Shown piece by piece: positions 19,179 to 29,058 of a DNA stretch of 64,000 nucleotides. Position numbers and translations under genes: made by a program. The stretch's first letter is position 1; each line of letters begins with the position of its first letter. The stretch lies in assembly GCA_022841625.1 (NCBI GenBank), contig JALHRD010000021.1, forward strand, positions 21,695 to 85,694, given 5' to 3'. The notes beneath the pieces were generated by a model. It saw only the letters and a list, made by a program, of their open reading frames with translations. It ran no database searches and was not told where the DNA came from. The stretch comes from Xanthobacteraceae bacterium. Its GTDB lineage: Bacteria; Pseudomonadota; Alphaproteobacteria; Rhizobiales; Xanthobacteraceae.

Positions 19179-19885
19179 CCCAAATAACGGTGCTGCACCT
19201 CGGTTGCGCCCGCCAGCATCGCCGACGTTCCGCTCCACACCACCCGGCCACGCTCAATCAGATAGTGCCGATCGGCGATGCGGGTAAGCGTTGCGACATT
19301 CTTGTCGATCACCAGAATCGACTGGCCCTGAGCTTTCAAGCGGCCCAAACATTGCCAGATTTCCGCGCGCATCAGGGGCGCAAGCCCTTCGGTCGCCTCA
19401 TCGAGCACCAGCAGACGCGGGTTGGTCATCAATGCGCGGCCAATCGCAAGCATCTGCTGCTCGCCGCCGGATAATTGGTGACCCATATTGCCTAGCCGCT
19501 CGGCCAGGCGCGGGAACATGGCGCCTATCTTGTCGAGCGTCCAAGGATCGGACGACCCGCCGCGATTGGCGGCGGTGGCAACCAGATTCTCCCGCACCGT
19601 CAGATTGGGAAACACTTGTCGACCTTCCGGCACCAAACCAATACCAAGCTTGCCAATGCGATAGGACGGCCAGTCGCGGATATCGTAGCCGGCGAAACGG
19701 ATGACACCCGCCATCGCCGGCGTCAGGCCCATGATCGAGCGCACCGTCGTGGTCTTGCCCATGCCATTGCGGCCCATCAGCGTCACCATTTCGCCAGCCG
19801 CAATGGTGAGCGAAATGCCGAACAGCACCTGGCTGCGCCCATAGCAGGTCTCGATGCCTTCGATTTCAAGCAATGCGTCAGGCAT
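19172..19885 (-). CDS. livF: Branched-chain/aromatic-acid ABC importer ATPase LivF
   Basis: From the ATG at 19885 (MPDALLEIEGIETCYGRSQV) this gives 237 residues, the usual LivF length. Walker A GRNGMGKTT, signature LSGGEQQ and Walker B LLVLDEATEGL are present. The frame extends upstream to 20026 but overlaps livG and lacks homology, so the later start is preferred. It is the last gene of a livHMGF-like operon whose stop lies near a 13-bp tandem repeat. Liv-type systems carry branched-chain amino acids, but related HAA-family importers in soil bacteria also carry aromatic acids and amides. Confidence 0.92.
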   Translation of the reverse strand: MPDALLEIEGIETCYGRSQVLFGISLTIAAGEMVTLMGRNGMGKTTTVRSIMGLTPAMAGVIRFAGYDIRDWPSYRIGKLGIGLVPEGRQVFPNLTVRENLVATAANRGGSSDPWTLDKIGAMFPRLAERLGNMGHQLSGGEQQMLAIGRALMTNPRLLVLDEATEGLAPLMRAEIWQCLGRLKAQGQSILVIDKNVATLTRIADRHYLIERGRVVWSGTSAMLAGATEVQHRYLGV

Positions 19886-19892
19886 GTTTGCC

Positions 19893-20648
19893 CTATTGGC
19901 CGTCCTGTTCGCCCAAATAAGCCTTACGCACCTCTGCATTGGCGCGAATTTCCGCCGGCGCCCCTGAGGCGATAACGCGCCCATAGACCATGACGCTGAT
20001 GCGGTCGGCCAGTGCGAACACCGCATCCATGTCGTGCTCGACCAAAAGAATGGTCAATTCGCTCTTGAGCGCGCGCAGCAGCGCGATCATGCGCACTGAC
20101 TCTTCGGGGCCCAAGCCGGCCATGGGTTCGTCGAGCAATAACATGCGCGGGCGGGTGGCCAGCACCATGGCGATTTCGAGTTGCCGATGCTCGCCATGGC
20201 TCATACTCGAAACCAGGATCTGCTCGCGACCGGCGAGCCCAACCCGGGCCAATGTTTCGCGCGCCGGCTGCCGCAGCGCCGCCTCGCTGCGCGCGTCATG
20301 CCAGAAATGAAACGAATGTCCGCTGTGCGCCTGAACCGCCAGCGCCACATTGTCGAGCGCGGTGAAATCGCTGAACAGCGACGTGATCTGAAACGAACGC
20401 GCGAGCCCGCGCTGGCTGCGCGCATGAACCGCCAGCGTCGTGATATCTTCGCCGGCGAAGCCGACGCGACCGGCATCCGGCGCGATTTCGCCGGTTAATT
20501 GGCCGATGAGCGTGGTCTTGCCGGCGCCATTCGGACCGATGACGGCGTGCAACTCGCCCGGCTGTACCGCAAGATCGACGCCATCGGATGCGGTCACGCC
20601 GCCGAAGCGCTTGGTCAGGCCTTCGATCTGGAGCAAGGCTTCAGTCAC
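19893..20648 (-). CDS. livG: Branched-chain/aromatic-acid ABC importer ATPase LivG
   Basis: A 251-residue ABC ATPase with Walker A GPNGAGKTT, a divergent signature MSHGEHRQLEI typical of LivG and Walker B LLLDEPMAGL, plus the DGVDLAV N-terminus. It pairs with LivF. The stop of livM overlaps the start of this gene by 8 bases (20641-20648), indicating translational coupling. Substrate specificity is undefined. Confidence 0.93.
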   Translation of the reverse strand: MTEALLQIEGLTKRFGGVTASDGVDLAVQPGELHAVIGPNGAGKTTLIGQLTGEIAPDAGRVGFAGEDITTLAVHARSQRGLARSFQITSLFSDFTALDNVALAVQAHSGHSFHFWHDARSEAALRQPARETLARVGLAGREQILVSSMSHGEHRQLEIAMVLATRPRMLLLDEPMAGLGPEESVRMIALLRALKSELTILLVEHDMDAVFALADRISVMVYGRVIASGAPAEIRANAEVRKAYLGEQDGQ

Positions 20649-21636
20649 GGCGCAGGCTCACCAGCAGTCCGTTGATGCCGCCGCGCGCGAACAGCACCAC
20701 CAAAAGGAACAGCGGCCCCATGACGATTTGCCAATATTCCGCGGCGCGGGTCGCCGCCGAACCGACAATCGGGGTCGCCACCAGCTTGATCAGCACCGGC
20801 AGGACTTCCTCCAACACCAATAGCGTCACCGCGCCGATCAAAGGCCCGAATGTGGAGGCCATGCCGCCCAGCACCACCATCACGATCAGATCGCCCGAGC
20901 GCGTCCAATGCATCATGGCGGGACTGACAAATTCGGTGTGGTTGGCGAGCAGCACGCCGGCCAGTCCGCACATCGTACCGGCAATGACAAAGCAGATCAG
21001 GCGATAGCGATAGGTCGGAAAGCCAATCGCCTGCATGCGGCGATCGTTCGAGCGCGCGCCTTGGATCACCAAGCCAAAACGCGAATTCACAATGCGCCAG
21101 GTGAGGTAGATGCTCGCGACCAGCAGGACGAAGCAGCCATAATAGAACTGGGTGCGGTTGGAGAGGTTGATCGGATCGGCGAACTGGCTGCGCCGATAAA
21201 GCTGCAACCCATCATCGGCGCCATAGCGATCGAGACCGACGCCGAAATAATAGACAAGTTGCGCAAAGGCTAGCGTGATCATGATGAAATAAAGCCCACG
21301 GGTGCGCAGGCTCAGCGCGCCGACGCCGAGCGCGAACAGAGCGGAGGCGCCGATCGCGATCGGCCACTGGACAAAGCCCGAACCGATGCCTTCATGCGCC
21401 AGGATGCCGATGGCATAGCCGCCGATGCCGAGATAGACGGCGTGGCCAAAGCTCACCATGCCGCCATAACCCAGAATGAGGTTCAAGCTGGTCGCCGCCA
21501 TCGCCAGGATCACGATGCGGGTGAACAACGTCATCAGGAAGGCGTTGCCGGTGAGCGCGGAATAGACCGGCACCAAGGCAAGGAACGCCAGCAGGACGGC
21601 AACAACGACATTGCGCGGCGTGAACCAGGCGCTCAT
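20641..21636 (-). CDS. livM: Branched-chain/aromatic-acid ABC importer permease LivM
   Basis: A 331-residue inner-membrane permease with about nine to ten hydrophobic helices (VVVAVLLAFLALVPVYSAL at the N-terminus) and the LivM landmark GYGGMVSFGHAVYLGIGGYA near residue 54. It overlaps livH by 4 bases (ATGA) and livG by 8. LivM forms the translocation channel with LivH. Confidence 0.93.
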   Translation of the reverse strand: MSAWFTPRNVVVAVLLAFLALVPVYSALTGNAFLMTLFTRIVILAMAATSLNLILGYGGMVSFGHAVYLGIGGYAIGILAHEGIGSGFVQWPIAIGASALFALGVGALSLRTRGLYFIMITLAFAQLVYYFGVGLDRYGADDGLQLYRRSQFADPINLSNRTQFYYGCFVLLVASIYLTWRIVNSRFGLVIQGARSNDRRMQAIGFPTYRYRLICFVIAGTMCGLAGVLLANHTEFVSPAMMHWTRSGDLIVMVVLGGMASTFGPLIGAVTLLVLEEVLPVLIKLVATPIVGSAATRAAEYWQIVMGPLFLLVVLFARGGINGLLVSLRRD

Positions 21637-22550
21637 TTGCCCGCCACCGGGAACAGGCCTTGTGGCCGCACCACCAGAACCACCGCCATCACCAAATAGA
21701 TCATCATCGACGACAGCGCGGGCGCGACGGTTGCCGCGCCGCGCGAGGTCATGACCAGCTTAAGAAGGTCCGGCAGGAACGCCCGCCCGATCGTGTCGAT
21801 GAGACCGACCATGATCGCCGCCAGAAATGCGCCACGGATCGACCCGATACCGCCGATGATGATCACCACAAAGGCCAGGATCAGGACGTTCTCGCCCATG
21901 CCGATCTGCACCGTCAGAATCGGCGCCTGCATCAGGCCTGCCAGGCCAGCCAGGGCCGCGCCCAGTCCAAACACGACGGTATAGAGCAGCTTGATATTGA
22001 CGCCGAGCGCGCCGGCCATTTCGCGGTTGGAAGCGCCGGCGCGGATCAACATCCCAAGCCGCGTGCGCATCACCAGAATGTACAGCAACAGCGCAACCGC
22101 AAGCGCGGTGACGATGATGGCAATGCGATAGGTCGGATAGGCCAGCCCTGGAAGCAGCGGCACTGCGGTGTTGAGCCAATCCGGCAACGGAACCCGCAGA
22201 CCGGCGGGGCCCCAGACCAGCCGCGCCAATTCATTGAAAAATAGCACCAGCCCGAAAGTGCCAAGCACATGGTCGAGATGATCGCGACCGTATAACGGAC
22301 GGATCGCAACAACCTCCAGCAACATCCCGACCAGCAGCGTGGCGCCGAGCGCGATCACCGCGCCGATCAGGAAGTCTCCGGTCCAGGCCACAAAGGTCGC
22401 CGCCAAATAAGCACCGATCATGTACAGCGAACCATGCGCCAGGTTCACCATGTCCATGATGCCAAAGATCAGCGTCAGGCCGGCGGCCAATAGAAACAGC
22501 AGCAGGCCAAATTGCAGCCCATTGAGGCATTGTTCGAGAACGAGAAGCAT
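21633..22550 (-). CDS. livH: Branched-chain/aromatic-acid ABC importer permease LivH
   Basis: About 305 residues from ATG 22550 (MLLVLEQCLNGLQFG); the frame also opens at ATG 22583, adding MVRRIRPKSGI. Neither start has a strong Shine-Dalgarno. The LivH landmarks LFLLAAGLTLIFGIMDMVNLAHGS (here partly quoted as AAGLTLIFGIMDMVNLAH) and the FVVIIIGGIGSIRGAFLAA region are present, and several membrane helices are obvious. Stop overlaps livM start. Confidence 0.92.
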   Translation of the reverse strand: MLLVLEQCLNGLQFGLLLFLLAAGLTLIFGIMDMVNLAHGSLYMIGAYLAATFVAWTGDFLIGAVIALGATLLVGMLLEVVAIRPLYGRDHLDHVLGTFGLVLFFNELARLVWGPAGLRVPLPDWLNTAVPLLPGLAYPTYRIAIIVTALAVALLLYILVMRTRLGMLIRAGASNREMAGALGVNIKLLYTVVFGLGAALAGLAGLMQAPILTVQIGMGENVLILAFVVIIIGGIGSIRGAFLAAIMVGLIDTIGRAFLPDLLKLVMTSRGAATVAPALSSMMIYLVMAVVLVVRPQGLFPVAGK

Positions 22551-22723
22551 GATGCCTGACTTTGGCCTGATCCGCCGCACCATCCCGGCCGCAAGACCAG
22601 GATTAGGTGCAGCGTGCCTCGCAACCGACGCACGGCCTCACACTTCGAGACGACGCACCACAACGCAGATTGCATAAGCTATCCGCGCTGCGCCGCCTCA
22701 GAATAAGGCCGGCGACAGAACGA

Positions 22724-23902
22724 TCACCACTTCATCGGACAGACCTTGTGGAATTGATCCTGGCTGTCCTTGACGATGGTGGTGACGGTCTTGAGTGTGA
22801 GATTGCCCTCGGCGTCCTTCACCACATCCTGAAGGTAGAAATTCTGAATCGGGAAGTGGTTATTGCCGTAACGGTAGGGCCCACGGACCGAAGCGTAATT
22901 GGCCTTGCGCATTTCATTGCGCATGCCGTCCTTGTTGTCGAGATTGCCCTTCACCGCGACCACGGCGCTGTTGACAAGATTTGCGGCGTCATAGGCCTGC
23001 GCGCCATAGAACGATGGATAGGCTTTATGGCGCGCGCGGAAATCCGCCACGAATTTCTTATTAGCTTCGTTTGGCAGATCATTGACCCAGTGCTGGGTGC
23101 CCGGCACGCCGAGCGCAAGATCCTTTTGCAGCGGCAATGACAATGAGTCGATGGTGAACGCGGTATAGAGCGGAATCTGGCCGCGCAGCCCCGACTGGGC
23201 GTATTGGTTGAGGAACTGCACACCCGCCGCGCCGGGATAGAATACGAATACCGCATCGGGCTTGGCGGCACGCACCTTGGACAACTCGGTCGAGAAGTCG
23301 AGTTGCCCCGGCCATTGGGTCAGGTCCTCGCCAATGATCTTGCCTTTATAAGTCGAACGGACGCCGGTCAGCATGTCCTTGCCGGCGGCGTAGTTCGGTC
23401 CGATCAGGTAGACCGTCTTGACCCCGCGCTGGTTCATATATTCACCCATCGCCTGCGGCGTCTGGTCGTTCTGCCAAGACGTCGAGAAGAAGAACGGCGA
23501 GCACAATTCGCCGGCAATCTGCGACGGGCCGGCATTGGCGCTGATCAGAAATGTCTGTGAGTCGACCACCGGCTTGAGCGAAGCCAGCAGCACATTGGAC
23601 CAGATATAGCCGACGACAAAATTAACTCGATCCGACTGGATCAACTTCTCGGTTTTCTGCCGGCCGACATCGGGGCGCTGCTCGTCGTTCTCATAGATGA
23701 CCTCGACTGGCAGGCCACCCATCCTTCGGCCGATGTGGTCGAGCGCCAGCTCGAAGGAATTGCGCATGTCGTTGCCGATCACAGCGGTCGGGCCGCTGAA
23801 CGTGCTGACAAAGCCGATCTTAACGCTCTTTTGCTGGGCGGGCGCGGGCATCGCCGCAAACACCCCAAGAATGGCCGCGCAGGCGGCGACTTGTCTCAAC
23901 AT
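22724..23902 (-). CDS. ABC importer periplasmic substrate-binding protein (LivK-like, Peripla_BP_6)
   Basis: A 392-residue protein with a signal peptide (MLRQVAACAAILGVFAAMPAPA) and the type I periplasmic fold, seen in KIGFVSTFSGPTAVIGNDMR and VYLIGPNYAAGKDMLTGVR. It is transcribed first, with livH starting 173 bases further on, so the five genes likely form one unit. Relatives bind amino acids, amides, urea or aromatic acids such as benzoates; the bicupin just upstream on the other strand hints at an aromatic substrate. Confidence 0.9.
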   Translation of the reverse strand: MLRQVAACAAILGVFAAMPAPAQQKSVKIGFVSTFSGPTAVIGNDMRNSFELALDHIGRRMGGLPVEVIYENDEQRPDVGRQKTEKLIQSDRVNFVVGYIWSNVLLASLKPVVDSQTFLISANAGPSQIAGELCSPFFFSTSWQNDQTPQAMGEYMNQRGVKTVYLIGPNYAAGKDMLTGVRSTYKGKIIGEDLTQWPGQLDFSTELSKVRAAKPDAVFVFYPGAAGVQFLNQYAQSGLRGQIPLYTAFTIDSLSLPLQKDLALGVPGTQHWVNDLPNEANKKFVADFRARHKAYPSFYGAQAYDAANLVNSAVVAVKGNLDNKDGMRNEMRKANYASVRGPYRYGNNHFPIQNFYLQDVVKDAEGNLTLKTVTTIVKDSQDQFHKVCPMKW

Positions 23903-24071
23903 ATTTCTTTCCCTCCCGAACCAGAACCGAGTGCAATACTAACTGAACCATCTGGCGGCTAAAAGTCCCGTCCGGCCGGGAATTTCCGTACTATTGGCTT
24001 ATTGCGGACCGCGGCTTATAAAAACGCCATCCTCAACGAAATGGCCCTCACCATCGAACAGGACGACGGCA

Positions 24072-25292
24072 ATGCATGAAGTAGGCGAAAAGACCCACTG
24101 GCACGAGCCGACAGGCATCGATCGGGCCGGCGTCGGCAAATTCGGTCGCCCCAAGACGCCCTACGACATGTTCATGGAGTCCGATGGCATCCCGATTTTC
24201 CGCGACGTCGGACTGAAGTCCGTCCTCGATCTGCCGATGAAGCCCTGGAAGCGCCTGGGCGGTAAAGGCACCTACATCCAGCTTTTCGGCACGGAAGGAA
24301 AATGGGGCTGCTACGCCGTCGAAATCCCGGGTGCCGGCGCGCTTAATCCGGAAAAGCATATTTACGAGGAGATCTATCTGGTCGCCGAGGGCCGCGGCAC
24401 GACTGAAGTATGGCTCGACAACGACACCAAGAAGCACGTGTTCGAATGGCAAAAGGGTTCGCTGTTCTCGATTCCCGTGAACGCCACGCACCGGCTCATC
24501 AATGCAAGCTCAGCGCCGGCGGTGCTGATCGCGGGCACGACCGCGCCGAACCTGATGAACCTCATCAACAACACCGACTTTGTTTTCAATGCGCCCTACC
24601 AATTCAAGGACCGCTTCTCGGGCGCCGACGACTTCTACAAATACAAGGACGACATCGAACCCGATCCGGTGCGCGGCCTTGCCATGCGACGCACCAATTT
24701 TGTGCCGGACGTCATCAATTGCGACCTGCCGCTCGACAATCGCCGCTCGGTCGGATGGCGTCGCGTCGAACCTTTCATGACCGGCAATACGTTCTACCTC
24801 TGGATCGGCCAGCACGAGGTTGGCCGCTATTCCAAGGCGCATGCCCACACCTCGGCGGCCGTGCTGATCTGTCTGAAAGGCAATGGCTACACTTACACTT
24901 GGCCGGAGCGCAACGGCGTGACGCCATGGAAGGACGGCAAGGCGGACGAAGTAAAAAGAGTGGACTATTCCCAGTTCGGCATGGTGTCGGCCGCTCCCGG
25001 CGGCGCGCGCTGGTATCACCAGCACTTCAATGCATCCAAAGAAGGCTTCCGGCTGACCGCATGGTTCGGTCCGCACAATCCCGGTCGCGAGCCCGGCCCG
25101 CCCGGCGAGAAGCACACCGATTACACCGCCATGGACATTCCAGAAGGCGGCACCGCGATCCCCTACTATATGGAGGATCCGTATCTGCGCGATGAATTTG
25201 CCGCCAAGCTCAAGGCCGAAGGCGCGGAAAACCGGATGGAACCCGACTTCTACAAGAAGGGCACGGTGGTCCCGAAATTCGTGGGTGCGTGA
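24072..25292 (+). CDS. Bicupin protein
   Basis: From ATG 24072 (MHEVGEKTHWHEP) there are 406 residues with two cupin domains. The first has KHIYEEIYLVAEGRG, the second KAHAHTSAAVLICLKGNGY followed by YHQHFN, so the second retains a good metal site. It resembles the other cupins of the window, and some of these large bicupins are gentisate- or homogentisate-type dioxygenases, but the motif spacing does not settle the family. The frame runs upstream to 23994 without homology. It is divergent from the LivK-like gene with about 170 bases between starts. Confidence 0.82.
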   Translation: MHEVGEKTHWHEPTGIDRAGVGKFGRPKTPYDMFMESDGIPIFRDVGLKSVLDLPMKPWKRLGGKGTYIQLFGTEGKWGCYAVEIPGAGALNPEKHIYEEIYLVAEGRGTTEVWLDNDTKKHVFEWQKGSLFSIPVNATHRLINASSAPAVLIAGTTAPNLMNLINNTDFVFNAPYQFKDRFSGADDFYKYKDDIEPDPVRGLAMRRTNFVPDVINCDLPLDNRRSVGWRRVEPFMTGNTFYLWIGQHEVGRYSKAHAHTSAAVLICLKGNGYTYTWPERNGVTPWKDGKADEVKRVDYSQFGMVSAAPGGARWYHQHFNASKEGFRLTAWFGPHNPGREPGPPGEKHTDYTAMDIPEGGTAIPYYMEDPYLRDEFAAKLKAEGAENRMEPDFYKKGTVVPKFVGA

Positions 25293-25315
25293 TCGGTCAA
25301 TTCCATCTTCACAGT

Positions 25316-25400
25316 CGTCATGCCCGGGCTTGTCCCGTCGTCAACGACTCTATAACGACAGCTTAAGGCGTGGATGGCCGGCACAGGGCCGGCCATGACG
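25316..25400. repeat. Intergenic imperfect palindrome
   Basis: CGTCATGCCCGGGCTTGTCCC at the left pairs imperfectly with GGCCGGCACAGGGCCGGCCATGACG at the right (quoted as halves CGTCATGCCCGGGC and GGCCGGCCATGACG). Elements of this type, starting GTCATGGCCGGG and ending CCGGCCATGAC, are common between genes in Bradyrhizobiaceae, from memory. It lies between the bicupin and EutA-like genes. Confidence 0.6.
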
Positions 25401-25401
25401 G

Positions 25402-26964
25402 ATGGTAGACGCAAGCATGACTGACGAAGCCCAGGGCGGCCGCATATTTTTCTCCTCAACCGGCCGCTCGCTGGTCGACGAAGATGAGATCGTCGTCCTG
25501 AGCGTCGGCGTCGATATCGGCTCCTCCACCTCGCATCTGGTATTCTCGCGCATCGTGCTGGAGCGACTCGACAGCCGCTACGTGGTGACCACCCGCGAGA
25601 CCTTTCACGAATCCGACATCCTGCTGACACCCTATTCCTCCGGCGAAACCATCGACGCCGACGCCCTCGGTGCGTTCATCGAGCGACAATACAAGGACGC
25701 CAAAATCGATCCCGACGAGATCGACACCGGCGCGCTGATCCTTACTGGCGTCGCCGTTCGCCGCAGCAACGCACGCAAGATCGGGGAATTGTTCGCACGC
25801 CAGGCTGGCAAGATGGTGGCCGTGAGCGCTGGCGACAGCCTGGAAACCGTGATGGCCGCCTATGGCTCCGGCGCGGTGGCGCGTTCGATCCGCGATAATG
25901 CCGTGGTCATGAATGTCGATGTCGGCGGCGGCACTTCTAAGATCGCGATCTGCGCGGAAGGCAAGGTAATCGACCTCACCGCAATCGATGTCGGAGCGCG
26001 CCTGATCTGTATCGACAATGCCAGAAAGATCGTGCGCATCGAAGAAGCCGGCCGGCGTTTTGCCGCCGAACTCAACATTCCGCTCGAAATGGGCGCGACC
26101 CTGTCCCCGGAATCGGCGCAGGCGCTTGCCGCCCGCATGGCCGACCGGCTGTTCGAGGCCATGAAAGGCGGCGCGCCGGCGATCGACGGCTCCGGCCTTT
26201 GCCGGCTCGACCCGCTCAAACCCGGCCGCGGCATTACTGAAGTGACGTTTTCCGGTGGCGTCTCGGAATATATCTATGACCGCGAGACCCAATCCTATGG
26301 CGACCTCGGCCAATTGCTGGCGCAGGAAGTCCGCACACGCCTCAATGGTTGGGGGCCGACGCTTGAGCGCTCGAATGAAGGTATCCGCGCCACCGTGATC
26401 GGCGCCTCGCAATACACCACGCAGGTTTCTGGCAGCACGATCTATGTCGCACCGATGGAAACCTTGCCGCTGCGCAATGTACCCGTGATCGCGCCCACCA
26501 TGGCGCTCGATGACGAAGTCATCGATAGCGGCGCCATCGCCGAGGCGATTAAAGGCGTGCTCCGGCGGCTTGATCTTGGCACCGGCGACAGCCCAGTTGC
26601 CGTCTTCGTGCCTTGGCGCGGATCGGCGACGTTTCAACGGCTCGACGCATTCTGCAAGGGCGCGGTCGATGGGCTTTCCGACGTGCTCGCGAAAGGGCAC
26701 CCGATCGTGCTCGCTGGCGATGGCGACGTCGGCGGCCTGCTTGGCATTCACCTGCGCGAGGAGATGAAGGTCAAAAGCGGCATTGTCTCGATCGACGGAC
26801 TCGAACTCAAGGACTTCGATTTCATCGACATCGGCACAATGCTTCCGGCATCGGGCGCGGTACCGGTTGTGATCAAGTCGCTGATTTTCCCAACCTCCGC
26901 CGCCACTGGCACGGACTGGCAGCCCGCGCCACGCGCGGGCGGCGAAACCGCCGTAGCTGGCTGA
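25402..26964 (+). CDS. eutA: Ethanolamine ammonia-lyase reactivase-like protein (EutA family)
   Basis: A 520-residue actin/Hsp70-fold protein with the EutA-type start LSVGVDIGSSTSHLVFSRIV, the phosphate-binding NVDVGGGTSKIAI segment and IGASQYTTQVSG. EutA normally reactivates cobalamin-inactivated ethanolamine ammonia-lyase, but no eutB/eutC is in the window. ATG 25402 (MVDASMTDEAQGG) and ATG 25417 (MTDEAQGG) are both possible. The HyuA-like gene starts 9 bases after the stop, suggesting they work together, perhaps with an actin-fold ATPase supporting a HyuA-type carboxylase or hydrolase. Function in this setting is uncertain. Confidence 0.85.
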   Translation: MVDASMTDEAQGGRIFFSSTGRSLVDEDEIVVLSVGVDIGSSTSHLVFSRIVLERLDSRYVVTTRETFHESDILLTPYSSGETIDADALGAFIERQYKDAKIDPDEIDTGALILTGVAVRRSNARKIGELFARQAGKMVAVSAGDSLETVMAAYGSGAVARSIRDNAVVMNVDVGGGTSKIAICAEGKVIDLTAIDVGARLICIDNARKIVRIEEAGRRFAAELNIPLEMGATLSPESAQALAARMADRLFEAMKGGAPAIDGSGLCRLDPLKPGRGITEVTFSGGVSEYIYDRETQSYGDLGQLLAQEVRTRLNGWGPTLERSNEGIRATVIGASQYTTQVSGSTIYVAPMETLPLRNVPVIAPTMALDDEVIDSGAIAEAIKGVLRRLDLGTGDSPVAVFVPWRGSATFQRLDAFCKGAVDGLSDVLAKGHPIVLAGDGDVGGLLGIHLREEMKVKSGIVSIDGLELKDFDFIDIGTMLPASGAVPVVIKSLIFPTSAATGTDWQPAPRAGGETAVAG

Positions 26965-26973
26965 AGACAATCG

Positions 26974-29028
26974 ATGAGCCGATTTCGCGTCACGGTCGAT
27001 ACTGGCGGAACCTTTTCCGACTTCGTCTATCTCAACGAAGACACCGGCGAAGTCTCAATCTCCAAAGTGCCGTCCACGCCGGACGACCCCTCGCGCGCCA
27101 TTCTGCAGGGCGTCGAAACGCTGCTGAACCAACACGTACGCCCCGGCGACATCGCCTTTTTCTGTCATGGCACCACGGTCGGCACCAATGCGCTCCTGGA
27201 GGGCAAGGGCGTGCGGACCGGGCTTCTGGTGACGGAAGGCTTTCGCGGCATCTACCCGGTCGGCGAGCAGGCGCGGCCCTATGGCGCGCCGATTTTCGAT
27301 GTCATGTACGACAAGCCGGCGCTGCTGGTGCCACAAAGCCTAACTGGCGAAGTGCGCGAGCGGGTGGATTATCGCGGCGCCGTCCTGATCCCGCTCGACG
27401 AAGCCGCGCTACGCGAAACGCTGCGCGACCTCGCCGCGCAAAAGATCGAGTCGCTGGCGGTCTGCCTGCTGTTCGCGTTCCTGCACCCGGACCACGAAGC
27501 GCGCGTGCGGGAAATTGTGCTTGAGGAAATGCCCGATTGCAGCGTCTCGCTGTCATCGGAAGTTATTCCGCAGATCCGCGAGTATTATCGCTTGAGCACG
27601 ACCGTCATCAATGCCTATCTACAGCCAATCCTGGCGCGCTATATCGCGCAGCTCGAACGGCGGCTCAATGGAGCGGGCCTGACGACGCGACAGAAATACA
27701 TCATGCAGTCGAACGGCGGCATGGCGACATTTTCCGCCGCGGCGCGCAAGGCCGTAACCACGGTGCTGTCAGGACCGGCGGGCGGCGTGACCGCCGGCGC
27801 CTATGCCTGCCGCATGACCGGCTTTAAGAACATCATCACCTTCGACATGGGCGGCACCTCCTGCGATGTCGCGCTGATCAAGAATGGCGAACCCGCGGTC
27901 GCGAGCCGCGGCAAGATCGACGGCCGCGATCTCGCGGTGCCGATGATGGACATCAACACCGTGAGCGCGGGCGGCGGCACCATTGCGAGTGTCGATCGTT
28001 TCGGCGTGCTGAAGGTCGGGCCCGAAAGCGCCGGCGCTATGCCCGGCCCGGCTTGTTATTCGCGCGGCGGCGATATGCCGACCATCACCGACTGCAATCT
28101 GGTGCTCGGCCATCTGAGCGCGGACAACTTCCTCGGCGGCAAGATGCGGCTCGATCCCGCCAAGGCGCTGCGGGCAGTCGAGAGCAAAGTGGCGCAGCCG
28201 CTCGGCATGGGCGCGCTCGAAGCCGCCGAGGGGATCACGCGCATCATCGATGTCAAAATGGAAGAAGCCATCAAGGCAATTTCCACCATGCGTGGGCACG
28301 ATCTGCGCGATTTCATGCTGCTCGCCTTCGGCGGCGCCGGCCCGGTGCATGCCGGGCGTATCGCACGCGAACTCGGCATGGCCGGAATGATCGTGCCGCT
28401 CTATCCCGGCGTCTATTCCGCCATCGGACTGGTGATGTCGGACGTCAAACATGACTATATCCAGTCGCGCATGACGCCGCTCAGCGCGCTGACCCCGCAG
28501 GCGGTCAATGCCATGTTCGAGCGGCTCGCGGCGACCGCGCTCGATGATTTGCACGCCGACGGATTCGGACAAGGCCAAATTCGTATCCAGCGCGCGCTCG
28601 ACATGCGCTATGCCGGCCAGGGCTATGAAATCACCATGCCTTGCGACGACACGCCGCTGCAGAACGACGGCCTGCCCGCATTGCGCCGGCAGTTCGACGC
28701 GCAGCACAAGGCGATGTTTGGCCATAGCGCACCCGAGGAGCCGGTCGAGATTGTGTCCTATCGGGTGCGCGGTATCGGCCTGGTGCCGCCGGTCGAAATG
28801 CCGAAGTTCAAGCCGACCGGCGCAACTTTGAAAGATGCCTTGCGCGAAACCCGGCGGGTGCGCATGGACGGCCAGGATCTCGACTGCCCGGTGTACCAGC
28901 GCGACAAGCTCGACGTCGGCCTGAGCTTGACGGGGCCGGCCATTCTCGATCAGTTCGATTGCACGACTGTGATCTATGCCGGCCAAACCGCACGGGTGGA
29001 CGACTACAAGAACCTGATCGTGACGTGA
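26974..29028 (+). CDS. hyuA: Hydantoinase/oxoprolinase family protein, HyuA-like
   Basis: A 684-residue protein with the family's N-terminal TVDTGGTFSDFVYLNEDTG and the GTTVGTNALLEGKG nucleotide-binding segment, then FDMGGTSCDVALI in the second half. HyuA proteins pair with HyuB in N-methylhydantoinase, 5-oxoprolinase, acetone carboxylase or acetophenone carboxylase, all ATP-dependent. It follows eutA closely and its HyuB partner is 770 bases downstream, separated only by an inserted REP/RAYT element. Without signature carboxylase subunits the substrate remains open. Confidence 0.92.
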   Translation: MSRFRVTVDTGGTFSDFVYLNEDTGEVSISKVPSTPDDPSRAILQGVETLLNQHVRPGDIAFFCHGTTVGTNALLEGKGVRTGLLVTEGFRGIYPVGEQARPYGAPIFDVMYDKPALLVPQSLTGEVRERVDYRGAVLIPLDEAALRETLRDLAAQKIESLAVCLLFAFLHPDHEARVREIVLEEMPDCSVSLSSEVIPQIREYYRLSTTVINAYLQPILARYIAQLERRLNGAGLTTRQKYIMQSNGGMATFSAAARKAVTTVLSGPAGGVTAGAYACRMTGFKNIITFDMGGTSCDVALIKNGEPAVASRGKIDGRDLAVPMMDINTVSAGGGTIASVDRFGVLKVGPESAGAMPGPACYSRGGDMPTITDCNLVLGHLSADNFLGGKMRLDPAKALRAVESKVAQPLGMGALEAAEGITRIIDVKMEEAIKAISTMRGHDLRDFMLLAFGGAGPVHAGRIARELGMAGMIVPLYPGVYSAIGLVMSDVKHDYIQSRMTPLSALTPQAVNAMFERLAATALDDLHADGFGQGQIRIQRALDMRYAGQGYEITMPCDDTPLQNDGLPALRRQFDAQHKAMFGHSAPEEPVEIVSYRVRGIGLVPPVEMPKFKPTGATLKDALRETRRVRMDGQDLDCPVYQRDKLDVGLSLTGPAILDQFDCTTVIYAGQTARVDDYKNLIVT

Positions 29029-29058
29029 TGGCGGGCGCGATGGCGAGTGGATGTGTAG

